DNA of 64,000 nucleotides from Gracilaria domingensis (taxonomy: Eukaryota; Rhodophyta; Florideophyceae; Gracilariales; Gracilariaceae), in the NCBI GenBank assembly GCA_022539475.1, contig VCMS01000025.1, positions 409,894-473,893 of the forward strand, read 5' to 3'. The position numbers and the translations under genes are program-made. A model generated the notes under the pieces. That model was not told the origin of the DNA. It saw nothing but the letters and a program-made list of their open reading frames with translations, and did no database searches. Each line of letters opens with the position of its first letter. The first letter of the stretch is position 1. This document shows positions 56,782 to 64,000 of the stretch, in pieces.

Positions 56782-59118
56782 CTACGCGCGGAAGCTGCCG
56801 ATCGCAATCAGCACGTTCTTCCGCGTGAACTTGACCGAATGCACGGGCGTGTCCTTCGTCTCGAACGCCTCCAGCAGCGGCGACCCGCGCGCACGCTGCT
56901 GCTCGGCGCGCTTCTTCGCCGCCTCCTTCCGCTCCTCTTCCGCCTCGTCCGTGTCCTTGTCCTTTCCCTCGTCGTCGTCCCCCTTCCCAGTCCCGTTCCC
57001 GTCCCCGCCCATGCGCACGTCGCCGTCCGCGTCCACGCTCTCTCCGTTTTTCTTCCCGTTCGCTTTCTCCCCGTTTGCTTTCTCCCCGTTCGACGCGCTG
57101 CCGTTCTGCCCGCTGTCGTCTTCACTCGGCTGGATCACGCTTGACCAGTCCGTTGCTCGCCACACGCATACTTTGCAGTCCGCTCCCCCAGATGCCAGCA
57201 TTGCGCCCTGCCGCGAGTAGTCAAGCGACCACACCGTCGACGAGTGTCCGCTTAAGCGGCACATGCGCTTCCCACTGCCAATGTCCCAGATGTCAATCGT
57301 GTCTGCATCTCCACCACACGCCAACGTTCGCCCGTCAGGCGAGAACGCCAATGTATGAACCGTGCCACGGTGTGTTCCGAAAACGCGCACACATTTGCCC
57401 TCCCGCACATCCCATAAACGCGCCGTGCGGTCGCTTGACCCCGTCGCCACATAGTTACAGTTAGGATGCCATCGCACGCAGTCTACATCGGCTAGATGAC
57501 CCGCGAAAATCCGCAACGGCACAAGGCAGTCCGTGCTCCACACACGTGCTGTGCGGTCGTGCCCACCACTGACAAAGTAATGGTCAAGGGGAGAAAAAGC
57601 CGCACTCCATACAGGATAGTTATGACCCTTGTAGCAAAAGATGTCAGTTCGGTAATCTGCAGACCACAACCGTAGACTACCGTCTTCGGATCCACTCAAA
57701 ACGAAACGTCCACATTTTGTCCAGTCTACGGTGTATACAGGTCCGGAATGTCCGATAAGCCGATTCGTTCCATGCCCACCTCCCCCACTTTCCACGTTCT
57801 TTGCATCCCAAATCCGCAAAGATGAATCACCAAACCCGGCCACAACCAAAGACCCATCTTCAGAAGAAGCCGAACAATTAAGACCGTCCTCATGTGTGTT
57901 AGTAAATGTGTAGCACAAGATTGCAAGTTCATCGCAACTGCTTTGCGTCGTTACTACATCGTACAGCTTCGCTCGGTTCTTCCGGTCCAAAGACGTTTCG
58001 ATACCCTTTGCACCCAAACGGTACTTCTTCAGCGGAACTCTTGACTTGGTGAGAGTTCCATCCTCACGAACCGCCGGTTCCTCCTCTTCTTCAGCAACAT
58101 CTTTCTTGGGAGTGTCCACCTTTGCTTTTGCGTCGTTCGACTGCTTAGCTTTGTCTCCAGTCGGCTTTTGCTTGTTCTTCTGGTTCTTCACGGCAGCATC
58201 GTCTTCGTCCGGTATCAGGTAGTGTTCTGGGCGAAGTCGACCCCACAACACGTCAGTACGCAACAAAGCATTTCGATCTTTAGAAGGCACGAAGCCTGAC
58301 TCTACAGCTCGGTCTTCCCTTGCCTTAACAATGAGCCCGCCAGTGCGCGAAGCTTCAATTCCTTCGTCAATTCGCACAGCAAGGCGCATGTTCAGTATTC
58401 GTACCAAGACTACTCGTCTGGGGTCATCGCTGAGAAACGCCATGAGCAGTTCGAAAGCATATTGAGAAAGATGCACTTCATATCGGTTCTTTAGAAACAG
58501 ATTAGAGACTTCGTTTTCCTCCAGATGTTGTGGTGTTGCAATTCCAGATAACGAATTGAGTTCCCGTCGCTGCGAAGCGGTTCCTTCACGAAACTCGGCG
58601 GAACAGCGCGACAAAAACGCCCTGGCTTCTGCTGTTGCTTTCAATTTAATCATCTGCATAAAACAATGAACAAGCAGAGGATAGAGCAAGGCATGAAACT
58701 CAGCTTTGTATATGTCGAGACTTCCGTCCACCCAGTCACGAAGCTCACAGTAGCTGTCCTCGAAGCGCCTGGTGTCTTGAGCGGCCACAAGCTCGGGGCG
58801 CTGAAGCATCATAAGGGTGTTGCGGTGTTCGTCATCGACCTCTGCGTCGTCGATGGCGGGGTCGCTCACGAGTTTTTTCGGAGAGCCCTCTGGCATTACG
58901 TACCCACGTTTCCGAAGATAATCCGACGCAACTTCGGCAGCATTGGCTTGTACAACATCTTCGTCGTCGCCGTCATCTATTGTGATCACGGGCGGTCCCG
59001 CGTGAGGCACAGCTTGCACCAGGGGACGAGCGACTTGGGGAAGGTGGTGGTCAACAGAAACCATGGCAGGGTTCGCTGGAACTGGTCTCCTGTGCTGGGA
59101 GTTTTGCGAGGGATTCAT
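56782..59118 (-). CDS. TAF5: TFIID subunit TAF5 (WD40)
   Basis: Scaffold subunit of the general transcription factor TFIID (and SAGA in many lineages). It has 778 residues from the ATG at 59118. After a Pro-rich start it carries a LisH-like segment (AAEVASDYLRKRGYVMPEGS). The TAF5 NTD2 helical domain follows: DWVDGSLDIYKAEFHALLYPLLVHCFMQMI, AFLSRCSAEFRE and YEVHLSQYAFELLMAFL. Residues ~395-690 form at least six WD40 repeats (GHSGPVYTVDWTKCGRFVLS, GHNYPVWSAAFSPLDHYFVS, GHLADVDCVRWHPNCNYVAT, GTHRGTVHTLAFSPDGRTLA, GHSSTVWSLDYSRQGAMLAS). An acidic Lys/Asp/Gly-rich insert follows, before the closing strand DTPVHSVKFTRKNVLIAIGSF. The order NTD2-WD40 with that closing phrase identifies TAF5 over other WD proteins. 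Confidence 0.93.
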   Translation of the reverse strand: MNPSQNSQHRRPVPANPAMVSVDHHLPQVARPLVQAVPHAGPPVITIDDGDDEDVVQANAAEVASDYLRKRGYVMPEGSPKKLVSDPAIDDAEVDDEHRNTLMMLQRPELVAAQDTRRFEDSYCELRDWVDGSLDIYKAEFHALLYPLLVHCFMQMIKLKATAEARAFLSRCSAEFREGTASQRRELNSLSGIATPQHLEENEVSNLFLKNRYEVHLSQYAFELLMAFLSDDPRRVVLVRILNMRLAVRIDEGIEASRTGGLIVKAREDRAVESGFVPSKDRNALLRTDVLWGRLRPEHYLIPDEDDAAVKNQKNKQKPTGDKAKQSNDAKAKVDTPKKDVAEEEEEPAVREDGTLTKSRVPLKKYRLGAKGIETSLDRKNRAKLYDVVTTQSSCDELAILCYTFTNTHEDGLNCSASSEDGSLVVAGFGDSSLRIWDAKNVESGGGGHGTNRLIGHSGPVYTVDWTKCGRFVLSGSEDGSLRLWSADYRTDIFCYKGHNYPVWSAAFSPLDHYFVSGGHDRTARVWSTDCLVPLRIFAGHLADVDCVRWHPNCNYVATGSSDRTARLWDVREGKCVRVFGTHRGTVHTLAFSPDGRTLACGGDADTIDIWDIGSGKRMCRLSGHSSTVWSLDYSRQGAMLASGGADCKVCVWRATDWSSVIQPSEDDSGQNGSASNGEKANGEKANGKKNGESVDADGDVRMGGDGNGTGKGDDDEGKDKDTDEAEEERKEAAKKRAEQQRARGSPLLEAFETKDTPVHSVKFTRKNVLIAIGSFRA

Positions 59119-59675
59119 TGCGAAAGAGCGCGTGTTTGGCGGAAAGATACAACCCGCTGGGGGACACAGCACACAGCGAGCAGCCAAAGCTGAGTTCTGA
59201 CGTATCCTCGCAGCTTTCCCGTGCGCCAGGTCAGGAACGCTGAAGGCGCGCCAGGACGACTGTGCGCCCAGTGCGCAGGCACGAACGGACGATGCGCTTG
59301 TTCGACGCTGGCGGGTGCAGGCGCGAAAACTGGGGGCGTTGATCCTCTGACGTCGACCTTGCGGCGGGCGCGTGGACGCGCGCCTTCAAATTAAATGCCT
59401 CCCGACCTCTACCCTTTATACACGAATTGGAAAAGGCGCATCTTTGTCGCTCCTCGTGCACGACCATCCTTACACCCCATCCCCCTCTCTTCCACAGTGT
59501 GGAATCTACACACGAAGAAGACTCGCTTCCAGGCGATCTTTGCTACCGCAGGTCCCGTCGCTACCCGGGTATTCAGCCCGCGTTGTCCTCCGTACCAGTT
59601 CCACATCGCAGTGAAGATCTTATCCTCGTTCCAGCCCTGTTATGAACTGAAGAAGCTACACACTGTTCGTTCAAC
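59119..59675. promoter_or_regulatory. TAF5-COG6 divergent promoter region
   Basis: 557 bp between divergent starts. CCCTTTATACACG at about 59412 on the plus strand is TATA-like, ~260 bases before the COG6 ATG, and the COG6 leader is C/T-rich. Confidence 0.4.
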
Positions 59676-61676
59676 ATGACCATAACCACTGAAGGCCCCG
59701 AGCACCAGCCTCCATCATCATGGGCGGTTGTCAAGATGCGCTCCCTTCTCGATGCTCCTATCCCAGCAGAATCCCCGGCTCTTTTGGCAGCAATCCGCGA
59801 AATTCAATCCTTCTACACCACTAATTCGCCAGCTACCCGTCGTGATCTGGCTCCCATGCTCGCGCGCCGTGCAGTTGAGAGCAGCAAAGAGGTTTTAGAT
59901 GCGTTTTCCGATGCCCACAAGCAGCTTCAGACTGTACAGAGCCATATGACTGAAATGCAGAAGGATGTCGAAGCTCTCACCAAGCGTTTATCTGGTGCAC
60001 GCAGCGATGCCAGTACCGTTGTGTCGCAGACCTCACAACTGCGAGCAAAATTGTCGGACGCCCAGTATCGCGCCGCTGTGTCAACTTCGTTTCTTAATCG
60101 CTTTGTTTTGCAAGGTGGCCATGCTGCGGCATTGCAATCTGACCAAGTAGATGCCACGTTTCTCGAAGCGCTCCACAAACTTGAACGAATCGATCACGAT
60201 TCTAGATTTTTGCTTCGCTCGCGCAATCAGAGGGCTGGCTTGGAAGCGTTAGAGTTTGCGGCCACAAAGAAAGAAGAAGCGTACGAGAAGGTATTTCGCT
60301 TTGTACAAGCACAATGTGGTACTCTAGACGTGGATGCAGAGGAGAATGAACAAGAAGCCGCCCTTCTGAGGGAGGCGATTCGAGCCCTTCGCGCACGTCC
60401 AATGCTGCTCCGATACTGCGCGGAGGAGGTTGGTTCAGCTCGTCGAGCGTCTCTAGTGACGCGTTTTGTTAACGCACTTACAAAGGGTGGACCCGGTGGC
60501 ATGCCAAGGCCAATTGAAATGCATGCACATGACGCTATGCGATATACAAATGATATGCTCGCTTGGATGCATCAAGCTCTGGCCTCTGAAAAGGAACTAA
60601 CGAATCGATTATTCACTTTGGATGCAAATGCTGGGGACGATGCCAATCGAGCTCACAACGAGGAACTGGCTCTCAAAGTGCTCAACACTGTATTTGACGC
60701 TCTTTGCAGACCTTTTCGCATTCGTTTTGAGCAAGCGTTGGAGCAAACATTGCCTGTGGTTGTTTTATATCGTCTTGCGAGCCTCCTGGAGTTTTATGCT
60801 ACCACCATGTCGCATCTTTTAGGCAAAGATGCCGCACTTCCGGAGATGCTAATGGAGTGTCATTCTATAGCCATGTACGGATTCTTTTCAGCATGGAAAT
60901 CGAAAATGGAATCGTTCCGACTATCCGGAGTTGGGCCTTCTGAAGATCTCACGCCTCCAGCTGCAGTGAACCAGTCAATGACCCGTCTAGACGAAATCAT
61001 GGCTACCTTAGATGCCAGTCTGGTGCCTGAAAATGCACGTCAAGATCAGATTGTTGCTGTTCTTGAGGTCATTCTGAACCCACTACAGTCTTTGTGCGAT
61101 AGCATGGCCTCCCGAAAGCTTTCAGCTGTGGAACGTCAGGTGTTCTTGGCCAATTGTATCGATTCAATGCGAATGCCCCTTATGTCATACTCGTTTGCCT
61201 CCAGTAGAGTCGAACAGCTTACATCTCTCGCTGATCAGCACATTGATAACTACATTCAGTTGAGCACGGTAATCGTTCTCCGGCGATGTGGACTCGCAGA
61301 GAGAGCTAGGCTTTTGGCTGAAGCAAAAGAAGCCTTGCCAACTTCAAATCGGAAGCCTCTGTCAAGAATACCAGGTATGGATGTGGAAGCACTCTCAATA
61401 TCCGTGAAGAATTTTTATGCTCTTCTCTTCGGCGGCAGCACTTTTGGGTCATCGGAAGTTCTTCAGCCACCGAATGTAGCAAAAATTACAAACGTTCGGT
61501 GGAGGAACAGAGCCCGGGCTGCCGTGGCGGTGAGCCTAGCTACCACACACTCAGAAATTTACAAAGCCCTCCAAGATCCTACTAATGAATACGGTAGCGA
61601 TGCAATTGCTGCCGTAGGAATGCGTGACCCCGAGAAAGTCAAACTAATATTAACAAATGGTGCCGTAGATTCATAA
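59676..61676 (+). CDS. COG6: Conserved oligomeric Golgi complex subunit 6
   Basis: Lobe B subunit of the COG tether that guides retrograde vesicles within the Golgi. It has 666 residues in one exon. The N-terminal region carries the family signature: LAAIREIQSFYTTNSPATRR then DLAPMLARRAVESSKEVLDA. A coiled coil follows (HKQLQTVQSHMTEMQKDVEALTKRLSGA) with SQTSQLRAKLSDAQYRAAVS and FLNRFVL. The rest is the all-helical rod typical of CATCHR tethers (FRIRFEQALEQTLPVVVLYR, LLEFYATTMSHLL). Length matches COG6 of other eukaryotes. The start is MTITTEGP, just after a pyrimidine-rich leader. Confidence 0.9.
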   Translation: MTITTEGPEHQPPSSWAVVKMRSLLDAPIPAESPALLAAIREIQSFYTTNSPATRRDLAPMLARRAVESSKEVLDAFSDAHKQLQTVQSHMTEMQKDVEALTKRLSGARSDASTVVSQTSQLRAKLSDAQYRAAVSTSFLNRFVLQGGHAAALQSDQVDATFLEALHKLERIDHDSRFLLRSRNQRAGLEALEFAATKKEEAYEKVFRFVQAQCGTLDVDAEENEQEAALLREAIRALRARPMLLRYCAEEVGSARRASLVTRFVNALTKGGPGGMPRPIEMHAHDAMRYTNDMLAWMHQALASEKELTNRLFTLDANAGDDANRAHNEELALKVLNTVFDALCRPFRIRFEQALEQTLPVVVLYRLASLLEFYATTMSHLLGKDAALPEMLMECHSIAMYGFFSAWKSKMESFRLSGVGPSEDLTPPAAVNQSMTRLDEIMATLDASLVPENARQDQIVAVLEVILNPLQSLCDSMASRKLSAVERQVFLANCIDSMRMPLMSYSFASSRVEQLTSLADQHIDNYIQLSTVIVLRRCGLAERARLLAEAKEALPTSNRKPLSRIPGMDVEALSISVKNFYALLFGGSTFGSSEVLQPPNVAKITNVRWRNRARAAVAVSLATTHSEIYKALQDPTNEYGSDAIAAVGMRDPEKVKLILTNGAVDS

Positions 61677-63326
61677 TAGGCGTTCTCAGGCTTCCTAGTA
61701 AGTTTCGACGTGCTTCTTTGGCTCTTTCACTTTGGAAGTACGCAGTAATTGAACTGCTGTACCTGATAGCAGAGAAACGCTCTGGTACAAACTGATACTG
61801 AAGATTGCCTAATGTCCTTGAAGATGTACACACGAAGCAAGACTTGCACTCTGAGTCTCCTAGTGGAGACGGTTAAAGTATGAGAATTACCGCCACCTTT
61901 TGCAAAGTAATTGGGCACAAATGGTAAAAGAATGGACAAGAGCCAAGAGTGGCGAGACCAATACTGTCGCTCGTAGATAAAATCCTCTACCACTGCTAGA
62001 ATGCGGATCATCATCCTCGAGGGAACCTCTACGTCATGAGTTGCATCAAGAGCTATTCGATTTTCGGAGGGCAAGTCTACCTCCTAGCAGAGAAGATGGT
62101 TGATACAGACGAAGAGAATATTTTGCTGCGGCTGCTGTGCAGAACAATGGAGCCATCACAACTCTCCACTAGCACAAGTGTGCCGATATGGATTTCTGAT
62201 TCGAGGCGCAACTTTACGAATGGGAGAGACCTGCGAGTATGAGCAAAACAGCCATTGTTTTTGCAAGAACTTTCTCATACGAATGATTCATCTCTACGGT
62301 AATGATGTCGAAGACTGCACTTTTAGTGTTTTTGCAAGGTTAGCCTTCTTCTTCTTTTGACGTTGACGTTGGCTGTCACAATGCCACATTTCCGGTGACC
62401 TAGCTGATAAACGTTATTGTGTCACAAATCAAGATGTAAACACAAAGGCCGATTTGTATGTGATCTCCACGCGAAAAGTGCACTTGTGACATACACATCG
62501 GTGCGGACCGTTTTGTTGCTCATAAGCGGAACGCTGTGGAGGTCAAACGGTAGCTTTCATAGTTGTTGTGAACAACAGCCACAATGAAGCGAATCTGCGG
62601 CCAAATAAGATGTGTTCAGCCAGCCCCTTTCGTATAAGCGGTAATGATTGATCTTTATAAATGCCCAACTGATGTCGCACATGCCCGCAGAATGAGACAT
62701 GGAGCCGTTGATGACGCACGAGTGTTTATATTCTTATTCAAATGAGGCCCACTCCGATAGGTTATATCGAGTACTGTCACTTTTTTCGGAGCCAAAGTCG
62801 AGCAACTTTGGTTGGCTTCCGACGAGACTTACACGTTCTGTGCTCGAGCTTCCTCTATGAGAAATAAAGAACTGGATGCCCCAGTGTGTTTTGTTCAAGG
62901 TTTCCTTCGTTACGTGACGTGGCGAAGTGAACGGCATTGGGTGAAGGGCTTTTTCTTTGTGACAGACGTGACCTCTGAGAGCCTTCAAATGCGTATCCTG
63001 AGCTCTAAATCGCCTTTGTTCATTACGAAGAGTGGCAAAACGCTTCCGAGCACCTCTCCTGCCCTCATTTCGCGGGCCTTTTCGGCGTTACATTACAAAC
63101 ATATCAGAGTTATGTGCCTCCGAAGCCCCGAACTTCTTGTCTTGTCCCAAATTAGACTCTATGTTGGACGTCCTTCATCGATCGTTTACTTCTATACCTT
63201 TCACTCGTTGACGGACTGAGAAAGGAGCACTGTACTGTCTGTGAAGTGCTTCGGAATATATCATTCCATCGGAGGTACGTTCAAGGGACGACAGGAGACT
63301 GTGTGAGACGACCCCTGATACCATCA
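61677..63326. other. 1.65-kb spacer
   Basis: COG6 3' flank and upstream region of the last gene. A 130-codon plus-strand frame at 62812-63219 starts at a non-ATG codon and has no recognised domain; its coding status is unclear. Nothing else is supported. Confidence 0.35.
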
Positions 63327-64000
63327 ATGGCGCCCTTTCGTTTTAGGAGGCGAAACAAGTCCAGCGTATCAGCAGATTCTTCGGCTCCTCCATCTCTTTC
63401 TAACGCTTCAACACAGTCTGCGGCATATGAGCCTTACTTCGGCGAGCAGCAGAAGTCTTCGAAAACAGGGAAGAGGTCGGCGAAAACAAAAGAGTCTCTG
63501 TCTCTGCGAGAGAACGGGGAGCAACTACTTATGTCCTTCATTAGGAACCGGCTCGGACATCAGGCAGAAAGTTTGGTAATTCGCTTGATGAACAAAAATC
63601 CAATCAAGGACGGCTCAGTATTCTCCTATGTAGTCAATCAGTCAACAGAAGGTAAGCCCATGTTTTCTTGGAGTAGCATGCCAGAAGAGTTTCATTTCAA
63701 CGCTGGGTCCCCAACTTTTGCCATGAACACTGAAATTTGCTAACATTATCCATTAACGGCCTTGCACTTATCCGCAGAATCTGACTTACAAATCATATGC
63801 CGTGATCTCCTAAGTGGGAGGCTTTATCGCTCTGGAGCCAAATATGTTGCACCGGTATGGGCAAACCTGCTCTTCGGAGACAAGTTTTCAATTTCTTCCA
63901 ATCACAAACAGGTACATGAGCTGACATATGTTAGAACGTCTTGTACGTGCCTCGTGTGTTTGGTAAATGCTGAACCTGAAGCAATCGAAGGGAACAAGAA
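63327..64000 (+). CDS. Unknown protein, 5' part (two exons visible)
   Basis: Exon 1 63327-63651 starts MAPFRFRRRNKSS. A 126-bp intron (63652-63777, GTAAGC...GCAG) follows. Exon 2 begins at 63778 and is open to the window end, giving 182 complete codons. Residues 1-65 are Ser/Arg/Lys-rich and disordered. From ~70 on the sequence looks folded: LLMSFIRNRLGHQAESLVIR, then LQIICRDLLSGRLYRSGAKY, VAPVWANLLFGDKFSIS and a Cys cluster CTCLVC. The phase matches exactly across the intron and exon 2 adds ~74 residues without a stop. No family is recognised. It might bind metal or nucleic acid through the Cys cluster, but that is a guess. Confidence 0.6.

Noticed and set aside
62812-63219. 136-codon plus-strand frame as a gene
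   Set aside because: Non-ATG start, no domain and no splice support; left as undecided intergenic sequence.

Overview
The window is nuclear DNA of a eukaryote. Its genes encode an Argonaute, a TFIID subunit, a Golgi tether subunit, a V-ATPase subunit, nonaspanins and spliceosomal factors. Most genes have one exon. Where introns can be placed they are short (82-126 bp), GT-AG, and close to the 5' end, and many genes sit as divergent pairs over short shared leaders. A uroporphyrinogen-III synthase, a transit-peptide-like repeat protein and a B12-pathway reductase (MTRR) fit a photosynthetic alga. The compact intron-poor style suggests a red alga, perhaps a Chondrus-like florideophyte. That assignment is inference and no homology search was run.

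Layout. 0-0.75 kb: the 5' part of a signal peptidase complex subunit 2 gene (minus). 0.75-4.0 kb: no gene recognised. 4.1-6.7 kb: an extremely GC-rich divergent pair, an unknown acidic/Ala-rich protein (minus) and a mucin-like single-pass membrane protein (plus). 7.3-8.8 kb: a three-exon TEY-type MAP kinase. 9.2-12.1 kb: a graveyard of 5'-truncated LINE copies ending in a shared (GA)n tail. 12.5-13.1 kb: a C2H2 zinc-finger gene split inside finger 2. 15.1 kb: a very short BUD13. 16.2-17.6 kb: a repeat protein with an organelle-type N-terminus. 18.5-23.4 kb: MTRR and NOP2, divergent. 23.8-28.8 kb: a secreted glycine-rich protein and a catalytically complete Argonaute, divergent. 29.8-33.0 kb: a 1045-residue disordered protein. 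33.1-36.0 kb: a redoxin and a Nudix hydrolase, with strong hairpins between them. 36.5-40.9 kb: two tandem TM9SF genes, with a third at 49.2 kb. Between these lie a lipocalin, a coiled-coil protein and a disordered protein ending in a CaaX box. 51.4-52.5 kb: uroporphyrinogen-III synthase with a small upstream ORF ending three bases before its start. 53-61.7 kb: a thioredoxin-like protein, V-ATPase subunit a, TAF5 and COG6. The right edge holds the start of an unknown two-exon gene.

Shared themes. Endomembrane trafficking recurs (SPCS2, three TM9SF proteins, V-ATPase a, COG6, two secreted proteins). RNA processing recurs (BUD13, NOP2, Argonaute), and thioredoxin-fold proteins occur twice. No operon-like defence or biosynthetic cluster is visible.

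The observations most worth following are: a 31-bp LINE tail flanked by a perfect 11-bp target duplication; the in-frame ORF pair at the uroporphyrinogen-III synthase locus; the 64-nt perfect hairpin in a genome with a slicer-competent Argonaute; and the prenylation motif on a disordered protein. I saw no retrovirus-like, LTR or Polinton element, no CRISPR array and no convincing tRNA or rRNA gene.
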